Shown here in pieces: positions 8,464 through 17,606 of a stretch of DNA of 64,000 bases. Within the stretch, counting starts at the first letter, position 1. Every line of letters begins with the position of its first letter. Under the pieces are notes generated by a model. It saw only the letters and a program-made list of their open reading frames with translations, did no database searches and had not been told where the DNA came from. This DNA comes from Mycobacteroides chelonae (GTDB lineage Bacteria; Actinomycetota; Actinomycetes; Mycobacteriales; Mycobacteriaceae): contig JACHLF010000001.1 in the NCBI GenBank assembly GCA_014204435.1, forward strand, positions 824,889 through 888,888, given 5' to 3'. A program made the translations under genes and the position numbers.

Positions 8464-10013
8464 CGGGGCAGCCTCCGGGCATCGAGCGCGCCGAACAGGC
8501 CGTCCGCGCGGTTCCAGCCTTCCGCCAACCGGCTCGCCGCGTCCTGACGTCCGCCGGCAAGTGCGGCGGCGATTTCGCGGGTGGCGTGTGCGTGAAGGTG
8601 TGCGCGGTAGCGCGCGTAGTCGGCGGCCGAATCCTTGCTGACCATGAACGGCCAGTCGCTGGATACGGTCAGCAGTGCTTCCCGCAAGATCTGATCGGCC
8701 ACCCGATTACGGGTGTGCGGTGCGGGCTGCTCATTGAGTGCCTTGTCCACCGCGGTGAGGGCCGTGTCGACCACCTCGGTGTTCAATTGCACCAGATCGG
8801 CGACCTTCTCGCCGTTCCATACGTGCCAGTCCTTGCCGGAACCCCATGAGCTGGCGGGCAAATCGAACGGCTCTCCCACGTATCCCTGTTTGCGTGCCTG
8901 CTCCAGGGTGCCTACCTGGACACCGGCCTCAGGCAGCGCGCGAAGCACACGTTCGAGCCATGTCGGTCCTTCGTACCACCAGTGGCCGTACAGCTCGGTA
9001 TCGAAGGCCGCGACCACGTGCGCGGGACGTCCGATGCGGTCCGACTCGGCGATCAGGCGTTGGCGGACGGTGTCGACGAAGTCGCGCACGTGGACGTCAA
9101 TCGTGGCGTCGGCACGCTCTGGGTCGTACGGCGCCTTGGATTCCGAAGGGACGTTGCGCCCGGTGACGCGGGCGGGCTTGAGACCGGTGTCGTGGTCGTA
9201 GGTGTGGAAGTCGCGGTACGCGGCATTGCCCGGATATCCGGACTTCGGCGACCACACGCGGTAACTTACCGTCAGGTCGCGGCCGAAGGCGACCACGTCA
9301 GAGTCGCCCACGGGGCGGCCCAGTGACGTATCACCTTGCAGGGAAGGACCGTCCACCATGAAGTGCTTGACCCCGGCAACCGCATAGCCCTCTTCCATGC
9401 CGGGTGCATAAGCGCACTCAGGGGCCCAGATGCCAGTGGGTGTATGTCCGAAACGCTGTGCGGCATCGGCCAATCCCTCGCGCAGGGCGAAGTCGCGCAG
9501 CCGGTGATGTAGCAGAGGCTGGAAGGGGTGGGCGAGTGGGCCACCCAGCAGTTCGATGGCCTTGGCGTCGATGAGGCTGCGCAGCGGGCCGCTGCCTCCG
9601 TGGCGCCAGTAGCCGTCGAACTCGTTGAGTGCGTTCGTAGCGCTTTGGTGTTCGCGAACACCGAAGGCCCGCAACATTTCCGGGCTCGACGCCGTGCCCG
9701 GTTCGGCGTCGGTGCTGGCAATGGTGGCGGCCTCGAACGCGCGCAGCTGCCAGTTGGCCAACCAGCTGTGCAGCCCGGTCAGGCAGTGCGGATCGTCCAA
9801 CTGAGCGGCCACTACCGGGGTGATGCCGAGGGTGATCAGGTTCTCTCGGCCCTCGGCCGCCAGTGTCCGCAGAACCTTGAACAGGGGCAGGTACGCGGCT
9901 GACCAGGACTGGTACAGCCATTCCTCGCCGACCGGCCAGCGACCGTGGTTGGCAAGCCACGGCAGGTGCGTATGCAGCACCAGCGTGAAGAGCCCGGGAA
10001 CCTTCTCCGTCAC
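8460..10013 (-). CDS. GH57 1,4-alpha-glucan branching enzyme-like protein (Rv3031-like)
   Basis: This is a 517-residue cytosolic GH57 enzyme. Conserved regions are visible in order: HTHLPW near residue 14-19, the nucleophile motif GIWAPECAY (Glu199) and the acid/base motif AFDTELYGHWW (Asp338). A C-terminal helical region matches DUF1957-type branching enzymes. It is expected to introduce alpha-1,6 branches into the alpha-1,4-glucan made by the adjacent glycosyltransferase, for MGLP or glycogen. The start overlaps the methyltransferase stop by four bases and the stop overlaps the glycosyltransferase start, so the three genes are tightly coupled. Confidence 0.9.
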   Translation of the reverse strand: MTEKVPGLFTLVLHTHLPWLANHGRWPVGEEWLYQSWSAAYLPLFKVLRTLAAEGRENLITLGITPVVAAQLDDPHCLTGLHSWLANWQLRAFEAATIASTDAEPGTASSPEMLRAFGVREHQSATNALNEFDGYWRHGGSGPLRSLIDAKAIELLGGPLAHPFQPLLHHRLRDFALREGLADAAQRFGHTPTGIWAPECAYAPGMEEGYAVAGVKHFMVDGPSLQGDTSLGRPVGDSDVVAFGRDLTVSYRVWSPKSGYPGNAAYRDFHTYDHDTGLKPARVTGRNVPSESKAPYDPERADATIDVHVRDFVDTVRQRLIAESDRIGRPAHVVAAFDTELYGHWWYEGPTWLERVLRALPEAGVQVGTLEQARKQGYVGEPFDLPASSWGSGKDWHVWNGEKVADLVQLNTEVVDTALTAVDKALNEQPAPHTRNRVADQILREALLTVSSDWPFMVSKDSAADYARYRAHLHAHATREIAAALAGGRQDAASRLAEGWNRADGLFGALDARRLPR

Positions 10014-10831
10014 GGAATCACCGCAATGGCAACCAGATCCAGACTCTGGTCAATGTCGCGTTCCCCCGCATCGACGATTTCGAAGTCTTCGGTGGTCAGA
10101 CCCGTGATGTCCGCGAGCAGTTCTTGCGGCCAGGGTGCGCCCGCGACGGCGCGCTCGATCTGTGCGTCGATGATCGAGCCGCCGTACTTGGCGTCGAGTT
10201 CGCGCAACCGCGGTCCGTGAAACACACCGGTCATCGATTGCACGGAAAAACCGTTCTCGACAAGGAGTTCGGTGAGTTCGGCGCCGTTGAGTTCACGGGT
10301 GTGGAACGGATTCAGCGGGGTGTCGCGACCGGGGGAGAAGGTGATGCGATTCGGGGTACTGATCAGCAGCGTGCCGCCGGGGCTGAGCACGCGGGCGCAC
10401 TCGCGGATGAACTGGCCCTGATCCCACAGATGCTCGATCACCTGGAAATTCACCACCACGTCCACCGAGCCATCGGCAAGCGGCAGGTTGGCCAGGTTTC
10501 CGGCGCGCATGTCCACACGCGGATAGCGGGCCTTCACGTGCGCGATCGCCGATTCGTCGTAGTCCAGCCCGATGACGTGCCTGGCCACCTGCGCCAGCAT
10601 GTCTGCGCCGTAGCCTTCGCCGCTGCCCGCCTCCAACACCTTTCGGCCCGCGCACAGGTCGCTGAGCCGCTCGTAGACGACCTCGTGGCGGCGGAACCAG
10701 TAGTTTTCCTCGGCGATGCCGGGCACGGTCCGCTCCCCGGTCAGCGCCAGGGTGGCGTCCGGGTCTTCGGCTGATGAGTCGCTTGCGCGAAGAGGATCAG
10801 CCGGGTGCGGGTCGGTCAGGTGCGAGTTCAT
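10010..10831 (-). CDS. SAM-dependent methyltransferase (Rv3030-like)
   Basis: This is a 273-residue class I methyltransferase. SAM motif I is VLEAGSGEGYGADMLA (about 77-92), followed by VIGLDYDESAIAHV and the motif-IV region ADGSVDVVVNFQVIEHLW. It is first in the operon with GH57 and GT4. Rv3030 was proposed as a sugar O-methyltransferase in MGLP synthesis. The exact position methylated is not deducible. The first 30 residues are acidic and low-complexity, so an internal start is possible, although the annotated ATG is the only upstream candidate without a stop. The 251-base gap upstream to etfB holds the divergent promoters. Confidence 0.88.
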   Translation of the reverse strand: MNSHLTDPHPADPLRASDSSAEDPDATLALTGERTVPGIAEENYWFRRHEVVYERLSDLCAGRKVLEAGSGEGYGADMLAQVARHVIGLDYDESAIAHVKARYPRVDMRAGNLANLPLADGSVDVVVNFQVIEHLWDQGQFIRECARVLSPGGTLLISTPNRITFSPGRDTPLNPFHTRELNGAELTELLVENGFSVQSMTGVFHGPRLRELDAKYGGSIIDAQIERAVAGAPWPQELLADITGLTTEDFEIVDAGERDIDQSLDLVAIAVIP

Positions 10832-10936
10832 TGTTTGGCAGGCTATCGGGTGAACGCCGTGTCTTAATACTGGTGGCCCAGATCACAGGCCGGAAACCAG
10901 GGGTGAACCGGCTATGGTGTACGGGCGAACTCCGTA

Positions 10937-10954
10937 TGTTACCCGTGAGTAATA
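10937..10954. promoter_or_regulatory. Candidate operator upstream of etfBA (TTAC-N6-GTAA palindrome)
   Basis: The intergenic region between the methyltransferase and etfB holds TTACCCGTGAGTAA (10939-10952). Its outer TTAC/GTAA arms are symmetric, with a partly symmetric flank. Sites of this shape are typical of TetR regulators, including those over fatty-acid oxidation genes, and electron transfer flavoprotein is part of that pathway. The regulator is not in the window and the assignment is inference. Confidence 0.35.
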
Positions 10955-11082
10955 AGATCAGCCGGATTAGTCACGAAAATGTGACAGTGCGACCGGCTGG
11001 GCGTGGGTGCCGCGCGGAAGCACAGAGCAGATAGCCAGCACACCGCTGGCAGACAGCGAAGAGGAAGGACGATCGGAGACTC

Positions 11083-11874
11083 ATGACGAATATCGCGGTC
11101 CTGATCAAGCAGGTCCCAGACACCTGGTCGGAGCGCAAGCTCACCGACGGTGACTTCACGCTCGACCGGGAAGCCGCCGACGCGGTACTCGACGAGATCA
11201 ACGAGCGTGCCGTCGAGGAAGCGCTGCTCATCAAGGAGCGCGAGGGCGGCGACTCGGTCGTGACCGTCGTGTCGGCGGGTCCTGAGAAGGCCACCGAGGC
11301 CATCCGCAAGGCTCTGTCCATGGGCGCGGACAAGGCAGTTCACCTGCTCGACCCGGGCCTGCACGGGTCCGATGCCATCCAGACCGGTTGGGCACTGGCC
11401 CGCGCGTTGGGTCAGGTCGAGGGCGTCGAGCTGGTCATCGCCGGTAACGAGGCCACCGACGGTCGTTCGGGTGCCATCCCCGCGATCATCGCCGAGTACC
11501 TGGGTCTGCCGCAGCTGACCCACCTGCGCAAGCTCACCGTCGAAGGTGGCGTTGTCAAGGGCGAGCGCGAGACCGACGAGGGCGTGTTCGAGGTCGAGGC
11601 GACCCTGCCGGCCATCGTCAGCGTCACCGAGAAGATCAACGAGCCCCGCTTCCCTTCCTTCAAGGGCATCATGGCCGCGAAGAAGAAGGAAGTCGCCGTG
11701 CTGACCCTCGCCGAGATCGGCGTGGAGGCCGAAGAGGTGGGTGTCGCGAACGCCGGTTCCACCGTGCTGTCCTCGACCCCCAAGGCCGCCAAGACCGCGG
11801 GCGAGAAGATCACCGACGAGGGCGAGGGCGGTAGCAAGGTTGCCGAGTTCCTGGTTGCCCAAAAGATCATCTAG
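11083..11874 (+). CDS. etfB: Electron transfer flavoprotein beta subunit
   Basis: This is a 263-residue ETF beta (FixA) subunit. It begins MTNIAVLIKQVPDTW, the conserved AMP-binding fold start, and has the beta-subunit signature region VIAGNEATDGRSGAIPAIIAEYLG (about 122-145). It pairs with EtfA encoded 46 bases downstream to accept electrons from acyl-CoA dehydrogenases and pass them to the quinone pool. The start ATG has GAGGAAGGACGA upstream as ribosome-binding sequence. Codon use is strongly biased to C/G-ending codons, as expected for a highly expressed gene. Confidence 0.95.
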   Translation: MTNIAVLIKQVPDTWSERKLTDGDFTLDREAADAVLDEINERAVEEALLIKEREGGDSVVTVVSAGPEKATEAIRKALSMGADKAVHLLDPGLHGSDAIQTGWALARALGQVEGVELVIAGNEATDGRSGAIPAIIAEYLGLPQLTHLRKLTVEGGVVKGERETDEGVFEVEATLPAIVSVTEKINEPRFPSFKGIMAAKKKEVAVLTLAEIGVEAEEVGVANAGSTVLSSTPKAAKTAGEKITDEGEGGSKVAEFLVAQKII

Positions 11875-11920
11875 AGCAGATCATTCCGACTGAACCTGAA
11901 TAAGAAGAGGCATAAGCAAT

Positions 11921-12877
11921 ATGGCTGAAGTACTTGTGCTCGTTGAGCATTCAGAGGGTGCGCTGAAGAAGGTGAGCGCCGAGCTCATTACCGCCGCCCG
12001 TGTCCTGGGCGAGCCCTCGGCCGTCGTCGCCGGTCCCGCCGGTACCGCCGCGCCGCTGATCGACGGTCTCAAGGAGGCCGGCGCCGCCAAGATCTACGTC
12101 GCCGAGTCCGACATCGTCGACAACTACCTGGTCACCCCCAAGGTGGACATTCTCGCGAGCCTGGCCGAGACCGCCAGTCCGGCCGGCATCCTGATCGCTG
12201 CCACCACCGAGGGCAAGGAAGTTGCCGGACGTCTGGCGGCACGCCTGGGCTCGGGTCTGCTGACCGACGTGGTCGAGGTCCGTGAGGGCGGTAAGGGTCT
12301 GCACTCGATCTTCGGAGGCGCGTTCACCGTCGAGGCACAGGCCAACGGCGACGCCCCGGTCTTCACCGTCCGCCCGGGTGCCGTCGAGGCCGCAGCGGCC
12401 ACCGGCGTCGGCGAGCAGGTCACCGTCGAGGTGCCCGCCCCCGCTGAGAACGCCACCAAGGTCACCTCGCGGCAGCCGGTGGTTGGTGGCGACCGTCCGG
12501 AGCTGACCGAGGCCAGCATCGTCGTGTCCGGCGGTCGTGGTGTCGGCAGTGCCGAGAAGTTCAGCGTGGTCGAGGCTCTCGCCGACTCGCTCGGCGCCGC
12601 AGTCGGTGCCTCGCGTGCCGCGGTGGACTCGGGTTACTACCCGGGCCAGTTCCAGGTGGGCCAGACCGGCAAGACCGTGTCGCCCCAGCTGTACATCGCG
12701 TTGGGCATCTCCGGTGCCATCCAGCACCGCGCCGGCATGCAGACCTCGAAGACCATCGTCGCGGTCAACAAGGACGAGGAAGCCCCCATTTTCGAGATCG
12801 CCGACTTCGGCGTGGTGGGCGACCTGTTCAACGTCGCGCCGCAGCTCACCGATGCCGTGAAGGCTCGCAAGGACTAA
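11921..12877 (+). CDS. etfA: Electron transfer flavoprotein alpha subunit
   Basis: This is a 318-residue ETF alpha (FixB) subunit. It has an N-terminal ETF fold, and its C-terminal FAD-binding region includes [13 protein letters not shown] (about 202-214) and [18 protein letters not shown] followed by [20 protein letters not shown] (about 255-297). It forms the FAD-containing heterodimer with EtfB immediately upstream. The operon closes with a strong perfect hairpin about 40 bases after the stop. GAAGAGG lies 10-15 bases before the ATG. Confidence 0.95.
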   Translation: MAEVLVLVEHSEGALKKVSAELITAARVLGEPSAVVAGPAGTAAPLIDGLKEAGAAKIYVAESDIVDNYLVTPKVDILASLAETASPAGILIAATTEGKEVAGRLAARLGSGLLTDVVEVREGGKGLHSIFGGAFTVEAQANGDAPVFTVRPGAVEAAAATGVGEQVTVEVPAPAENATKVTSRQPVVGGDRPELTEASIVVSGGRGVGSAEKFSVVEALADSLGAAVGASRAAVDSGYYPGQFQVGQTGKTVSPQLYIALGISGAIQHRAGMQTSKTIVAVNKDEEAPIFEIADFGVVGDLFNVAPQLTDAVKARKD

Positions 12878-12918
12878 CAGCCCTGCGGAGCCCTGGGGGC
12901 CGCTGACAGTACGCCACG

Positions 12919-12970
12919 GGACTATCCAGAGTCTCGACTACCGAGTCGAGACTCTGGATAGTCCTTTCGG
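12919..12970 (+). terminator. Strong hairpin terminator after etfA
   Basis: A perfect 21-bp inverted repeat (12919-12939 with 12944-12964) has a 4-base loop and is followed by a short TTT run. It starts 42 bases after the etfA stop. The stem is unusually long for a mycobacterial terminator and could also act on transcripts from the other strand. Confidence 0.8.
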
Positions 12971-13263
12971 CGTTTACGGGGCCCTCGTCGTGGGTCTGGT
13001 CATCCGGGCGGACCAGCGTTCGGCTACGTGGTGGAGGGGGGATGCTCTTCGAGTTGGAGGGCCAAGCGCCGTCAGTGGTCAAGGCCGGTGAGGCGTTCTA
13101 GGAGCCCGGCGGCGACGTCATCCACTACTCGGATGCCAACAACCGCACCGACACCGCGTTGCGCTTTGGGGTCACCATGATGTGCACACCCGGCGCACCG
13201 ATGTTGGTGCTGGTCGACGAGGAGGAACTTCGACAGCGGGCCGATCAGAGGGTGTCCGCGTAG
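12971..13263 (+). pseudogene. Decayed cupin-domain protein gene
   Basis: Translated pieces read HPGGPAFGYVVEG in one frame, then MLFELEG...GEAF in the next, then a TAG stop, then EPGGDVIHYSDANNRTD and TPGAPMLVLVDEEEL up to TAG. This is a small single-domain cupin in which one base is lost after the VVEG codons (about 13036-13042) and a conserved Trp codon (GEAF-W-EPGG) has become TAG (about 13099). The N-terminal part is also missing. No intact start and ribosome-binding site is seen. It fills the gap between etfA and the acyltransferase pair, which are direct neighbours in M. tuberculosis. Confidence 0.75.
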
Positions 13264-13407
13264 CGTCCGTTCGCTCCGTGTTTGCCTTTCGGATCCACTT
13301 CCGCAAGCACGCATTTGGTGTACTGAATGCCTTAATTAACGGATCGTGCATGGACACGACACGCTTCCGATGCCGTTCCGCTGCATAGCTCGGCGAATCT
13401 CGCAGTC

Positions 13408-14286
13408 ATGAGCACCGCATCAGTTCTCATCGCCGCAGATCAATCCATGCCAGACGTCGCGGGGACAAGCGGGGACGCTCCATCAGGTCCTCGGTACACC
13501 CTGCTGCTCTCGAACGATCCCGCCGATATTGATGCCGTGCAACGGCTTCGATACGACGTGTTCAGCAGTGAGCCCGGCTTTCAGCTCGCGAGCACCCCGG
13601 CAGCGTTCGAAGGACGCGATGCCGACCGTTTCGACGAGCACTGCGACCACCTGCTGGTACGCGAGGACACCTCGGGTGACGTGGTGGGCTGCTACCGGAT
13701 GCTGCCGCCTCCCGGCGCCATAGCCGCCGGAGGGCTATACAGCGCAACGGAATTCGATATCAGTGGACTCGATTCACTGCGCCCCCAGCTGGTGGAGATG
13801 GGGCGCGCCGTGGTGCGGAGCGACCACCGCAACGGTGCGGTGGTGCTGTTGATGTGGGCCGGAATCCTGGCCTACCTGGACCGTTGCGACTACACCTACG
13901 TCACCGGATGTGTGTCGGTTCCCATGCAGGACAGTCCCGAGCAGGCGCCGGGCAGCCAGGTGCGCGCCGTACGCGACTTCGTCATGAAGCGTCATGCGGC
14001 GGCGCCGGAGTACACGGTGCGCCCTTACAACCCGGTGGTTGTCGACGGCATGGGTCTCGATGGCATCGAACCGCCGGCCAAGGTGCAGGTCCCGGCATTG
14101 ATGCGGGGATACCTCAGGCTTGGCGCCAAGGTACTCGGGGAACCGGCGCACGACCCTGACTTCGGTGTGGCCGACTTCATGGCGCTGCTCAACAAGGACG
14201 AGGCCGACGTGCGGTACCTGAAGCGACTGAGGTCCGTCGGGGCGGCATCGGAAATCGGTTCGGCAGCGGCGGCCGGCCAGGAGTAG
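13408..14286 (+). CDS. GNAT-type N-acyltransferase (OlsB/hemolysin-like, Rv3027c-like)
   Basis: This 292-residue protein resembles the acyl-ACP-dependent N-acyltransferases of the OlsB or 'putative hemolysin' family. Characteristic segments are VQRLRYDVFSSEPGF (about 45-59), DRFDEHCDHLLVRE (about 72-85), VEMGRAVVRSDHRNGAVVLLMWAG (about 130-153) and YVTGCVSVPM. The family transfers a 3-hydroxyacyl group to an amine such as ornithine. It is followed after two bases by a PlsC-like acyltransferase, which recalls OlsB/OlsA pairs, so an ornithine-lipid-like or related aminolipid product is possible but unproven. The substrate is unknown. Confidence 0.8.
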   Translation: MSTASVLIAADQSMPDVAGTSGDAPSGPRYTLLLSNDPADIDAVQRLRYDVFSSEPGFQLASTPAAFEGRDADRFDEHCDHLLVREDTSGDVVGCYRMLPPPGAIAAGGLYSATEFDISGLDSLRPQLVEMGRAVVRSDHRNGAVVLLMWAGILAYLDRCDYTYVTGCVSVPMQDSPEQAPGSQVRAVRDFVMKRHAAAPEYTVRPYNPVVVDGMGLDGIEPPAKVQVPALMRGYLRLGAKVLGEPAHDPDFGVADFMALLNKDEADVRYLKRLRSVGAASEIGSAAAAGQE

Positions 14287-14288
14287 CG

Positions 14289-15143
14289 ATGGCACCCGAA
14301 TTCGCTCACGCCTGGCTGCCGAAGGCAACCTGTGACGACAGCTGCATGCGGGCCAATCCCATGGACGAGCCCGGGCGGCTGACGCGTACTGTCCGGACCA
14401 CGACGCGCATCGTCATGGCGATCACGTTGTTGACCCTGGCACCACTGCTGGGGATACCGCTGCCTGGGCGGGTGCGCTGGCAGCGTGGCTACTGCCGGTT
14501 GATGCTGCGCTGCCTCGGCGTGCGCATCAGCGTCTCCGGCGGCCCGATTCGCGATATCCGGGGTTCCCTGGTGGTCGCCGGACACGTGTCCTGGGTCGAC
14601 GTCTTCGCCATCGGAGCGGTGCTCCCGGGTTCGTTCGTCGCCCGGGCTGACCTGATCGACTGGCCAGGACTGGGCGTCATCGCGCGGATGATGCGGGTCA
14701 TCCCGATCGAACGGGGAAGCCTGCGCACACTGCCCCGGGTGGTCGACACTGTCGCGTCGCGGTTGGAGGCTGGCCAGACGGTGGTGGCATTCCCGGAGGG
14801 CACCACGTGGTGCGGTCGTGCGTATGGGTCATTCCGCCCGGCGATGTTCCAGGCCGCCATCGACGCGCAGCGGCCGGTGCAGCCACTGCGGCTGACGTAT
14901 CAGCACCTCAACGGCCAGCTCTCGACCGTTCCGGCCTATGTCGGCGAGGACACCCTGATGGCGTCCATCCGCCGACTCACGGCTACGCGGATGACCGTGG
15001 CACATATCCAGGTGGCCGGGCTGCAACTGCCCGGTGAGAGCCGCCGCGATCTGGCCAGCCGCTGTGAGTCCGCCGTCCGTGCGGGAGCGCGAACCCCCCA
15101 CATCCCCAGCCACCCAGAGCGCCCGGAGCCGATCGCAGCCTGA
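14289..15143 (+). CDS. 1-acyl-glycerol-phosphate-type acyltransferase (PlsC family, Rv3026c-like)
   Basis: This 284-residue membrane-associated acyltransferase has the catalytic H-x4-D motif GHVSWVD (His99, Asp104) and the acceptor-binding FPEGTT motif (about 168-173). An N-terminal hydrophobic segment, [20 protein letters not shown] (about 42-61), should anchor it. The start lies two bases after the preceding N-acyltransferase stop, implying one transcript. The PlsC family acylates lysophospholipids. The pairing with an OlsB-like enzyme allows sequential N- then O-acylation of an amino-acid headgroup as an alternative. Confidence 0.88.
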   Translation: MAPEFAHAWLPKATCDDSCMRANPMDEPGRLTRTVRTTTRIVMAITLLTLAPLLGIPLPGRVRWQRGYCRLMLRCLGVRISVSGGPIRDIRGSLVVAGHVSWVDVFAIGAVLPGSFVARADLIDWPGLGVIARMMRVIPIERGSLRTLPRVVDTVASRLEAGQTVVAFPEGTTWCGRAYGSFRPAMFQAAIDAQRPVQPLRLTYQHLNGQLSTVPAYVGEDTLMASIRRLTATRMTVAHIQVAGLQLPGESRRDLASRCESAVRAGARTPHIPSHPERPEPIAA

Positions 15144-15189
15144 CGCGATTGGACGAGCCCACCAGGGTGGGACCTATCCTGGATGCGTT

Positions 15190-16389
15190 ATGTGTGCTGC
15201 TCGACCGTCGGTCTACCTGGACCACGCCGCAACCACCCCGATGCGCCCGGTGGCCATCGAGGCGATGGCCGCCACCATGGCGCAGACCGGGAACGCCGCC
15301 TCTTTGCACGGTGCGGGCCGTGACGCGCGTCGGCGGGTGGAGGAATCGCGTGAGTCGATTGCCGCGGCCCTGGGCGCCCGGCCCTCCGAAGTGATCTTCA
15401 CCGCCGGTGGCACTGAGAGTGACAACCTCGCCGTCAAGGGCATCTACTGGGCTCGCCGCGACGCCGATCCGCGACGCAGACGAATCATCGCCAGTGCCGT
15501 CGAGCACCATGCGGTGCTGGATGTCGTGCAGTGGCTCTCCGACCACGAGGGCGCCGAGGTCACCTGGCTGTCCGTCGACGAGTCCGGCACCGTGACGCCC
15601 GGGGCGCTGCGTGCGGCGCTTGCCGAGCACGACGACGTCGCACTCATCACGGTGATGTGGGCCAACAACGAGGTCGGCACCATCAACCCGATCTGTGAAC
15701 TGGCCTCCATCGCGTCCGAATTCGACATCCCCATGCACAGCGATGCCATCGGGGCAGTGGGTCAGCTGGATATCGATTTCGCGCTCAGCGGACTGTCGGC
15801 GATGAGCGTGGCCGCGCACAAGTTCGGCGGTCCTATGGGCGTCGGCGCACTGCTACTGCGAAGGGAAACCGCTTGTGTCCCGTTGCTTCACGGCGGTGGA
15901 CACGAACGCGATATCCGTTCCGGAACCCCCGATACTGCGGCCATCGTGGCGATGTCGACGGCACTCGTGGAGGCCGTTGCGGAACGGTGTGAGGGTGCCG
16001 TGGTGTTGGCGGCGCTGCGCGATGCGCTGATCGATCATGTGCTGGCACAGATCGAGGGTTCTACCCTCAACGGTGCGCCTGGATGCGGCAGATTGCCCGG
16101 GAACGCGCATTTCACCTTCGCCGGTTGCGAGGGCGACTCGCTGCTGATGTTGTTGGACGCCAACGGCATCGAATGTTCCACTGGCTCGGCCTGCACCGCG
16201 GGCGTCGCGCGACCTTCGCATGTGCTTGTCGAGATGGGGATCGATCCCGAAGTGGCACGTGGATCCTTGCGGTTCACCTTCGGTCACACCTCCGTGCCCG
16301 CGGACGTCGACCGTGCGCTCGAAGCGCTGCATGCCGCCGTACCTCGTGCGCGGGCCGCTGCGCTCGCTAGCGCGGGGGGCCGATCATGA
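15190..16389 (+). CDS. iscS: Cysteine desulfurase (IscS/NifS family)
   Basis: This 399-residue PLP enzyme takes sulfur from cysteine. It begins near [12 protein letters not shown]. The PLP lysine lies in [17 protein letters not shown] (Lys211) and the active-site cysteine in [11 protein letters not shown] (Cys335). It overlaps mnmA by ATGA, so its likely main role is sulfur donation for tRNA thiolation, with Fe-S assembly also possible. One oddity is that the usual PLP-contacting DAxQ motif reads DAIG (about 184-187), so the expected Gln is a Gly. The longer upstream open frame is rejected because it runs through the preceding gene. Confidence 0.93.
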   Translation: MCAARPSVYLDHAATTPMRPVAIEAMAATMAQTGNAASLHGAGRDARRRVEESRESIAAALGARPSEVIFTAGGTESDNLAVKGIYWARRDADPRRRRIIASAVEHHAVLDVVQWLSDHEGAEVTWLSVDESGTVTPGALRAALAEHDDVALITVMWANNEVGTINPICELASIASEFDIPMHSDAIGAVGQLDIDFALSGLSAMSVAAHKFGGPMGVGALLLRRETACVPLLHGGGHERDIRSGTPDTAAIVAMSTALVEAVAERCEGAVVLAALRDALIDHVLAQIEGSTLNGAPGCGRLPGNAHFTFAGCEGDSLLMLLDANGIECSTGSACTAGVARPSHVLVEMGIDPEVARGSLRFTFGHTSVPADVDRALEALHAAVPRARAAALASAGGRS

Positions 16390-17453
16390 AGGTGCTCGCC
16401 GCGATGAGCGGGGGAGTGGACTCCTCGGTCGCGGCCGCACGCGTGGTCGACGCCGGGCACGATGTGGTGGGTGTGCACCTGGCTTTGTCGGCAGCGCCGG
16501 GCACCTTGCGCACGGGATCTCGCGGATGTTGTTCGAAGGAGGATGCCGCCGATGCGCGCCGCGTCGCCGACATGCTCGGAATCCCTTTTTACGTGTGGGA
16601 TTTCGCGGATCGATTCAAAGAAGAGGTCATCGACGATTTCGTCGAGGCGTATGCCGAGGGCCGCACCCCCAATCCGTGCGTGAAGTGCAACGAGAAGATC
16701 AAGTTCGCGGCGCTAGCCGACAGGGCGGTCGCTCTGGGTTTCGATGCGGTGGCTACCGGTCACTACGCGCGGCTGCATAACGGTAGGCTGCGGCGCGCGG
16801 TCGACGAGGGCAAGGACCAGTCCTATGTGCTCGGAGTGCTGACGCCGGAACAGTTGAGCCGCGCGCTGTTCCCGGTCGGCGACAGCCCTAAACCCGACAT
16901 TCGGGCGGAGGCCGAGCAGCGCGGACTGTTGGTCGCGAACAAGCCCGACAGCCACGACATCTGCTTTATTCCTTCCGGGGACACCCAGGCGTTCCTCGGC
17001 GCGCGCATCGGAGTGCGAAGAGGAAATGTGGTGGACGCCGACGGCAGTGTGCTGGCGACACACACGGGGGTGCACGAGTTCACCATTGGTCAGCGCAAGG
17101 GGCTCGGGCTGGTTGGTCCCGCAGCGGACGGCCGACCCCGATACGTCACGTCGATCGACGCCGAGACCGCCACCGTAAAGGTGGGAACTGTTGAGGATCT
17201 TGAGATTTGGGAATTTGGGGGTGAGTCGGTGGTGTGGACCTCCGGTCGGGTCCCAGTCGAGCCCATCGAATGCCAGGTCCAGGTACGCGCGCACGGATCG
17301 GTGGTAGATGCCGTTATCGAGCCCGTCGCCGACCGCATACAGGTCCGGCTGCGTACCGCCCTGCGAGGAGTTGCCCCCGGCCAGACCGTGGTGCTGTACC
17401 GGCCCGATGCCGAAGGCGACGAGGTGCTGGGCAGCGCCATCATCACGCGCTGA
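16386..17453 (+). CDS. mnmA: tRNA-specific 2-thiouridylase MnmA (TrmU)
   Basis: This 355-residue enzyme thiolates U34 of Lys, Glu and Gln tRNAs. Visible elements are the PP-loop [11 protein letters not shown] (about 7-17), the first catalytic cysteine in [12 protein letters not shown] (Cys98), the ATGHYAR motif and the second cysteine in [11 protein letters not shown] (Cys193). A C-terminal beta-barrel follows. It is translationally coupled to the cysteine desulfurase (ATGA). The stop abuts a truncated epoxide-hydrolase remnant. Length and motifs are those of a complete MnmA. Confidence 0.96.
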   Translation: MKVLAAMSGGVDSSVAAARVVDAGHDVVGVHLALSAAPGTLRTGSRGCCSKEDAADARRVADMLGIPFYVWDFADRFKEEVIDDFVEAYAEGRTPNPCVKCNEKIKFAALADRAVALGFDAVATGHYARLHNGRLRRAVDEGKDQSYVLGVLTPEQLSRALFPVGDSPKPDIRAEAEQRGLLVANKPDSHDICFIPSGDTQAFLGARIGVRRGNVVDADGSVLATHTGVHEFTIGQRKGLGLVGPAADGRPRYVTSIDAETATVKVGTVEDLEIWEFGGESVVWTSGRVPVEPIECQVQVRAHGSVVDAVIEPVADRIQVRLRTALRGVAPGQTVVLYRPDAEGDEVLGSAIITR

Positions 17454-17602
17454 TTCACACCCACACGCTGCGAGTCAACGGGGTGCGAGTCCCGTTGCCC
17501 GTCATGGGAATCTTCGAGATTGCCGACGGCAAGATCTGCGCGTGGCGCGACTACTTCGACATGAACGCGATGACGGCGGCGTTTCAGGCGGGCTCCGCCT
17601 GA
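17453..17602 (+). pseudogene. Limonene-1,2-epoxide hydrolase-like gene, 3' remnant
   Basis: About fifty codons in a different frame from mnmA read THTLRVNGVRVPLPVMGIFE and then IADGKICAWRDYFDMNAM up to a TGA at 17600-17602. This is the C-terminal strand-helix of the limonene-epoxide hydrolase/SnoaL fold. The upstream part of the frame lies inside mnmA and has no similarity, so the 5' two thirds of the gene have been lost. There is no start codon with a ribosome-binding site. It is most simply explained by a deletion whose left end is the mnmA stop region. Confidence 0.65.
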
Positions 17603-17606
17603 CGTG

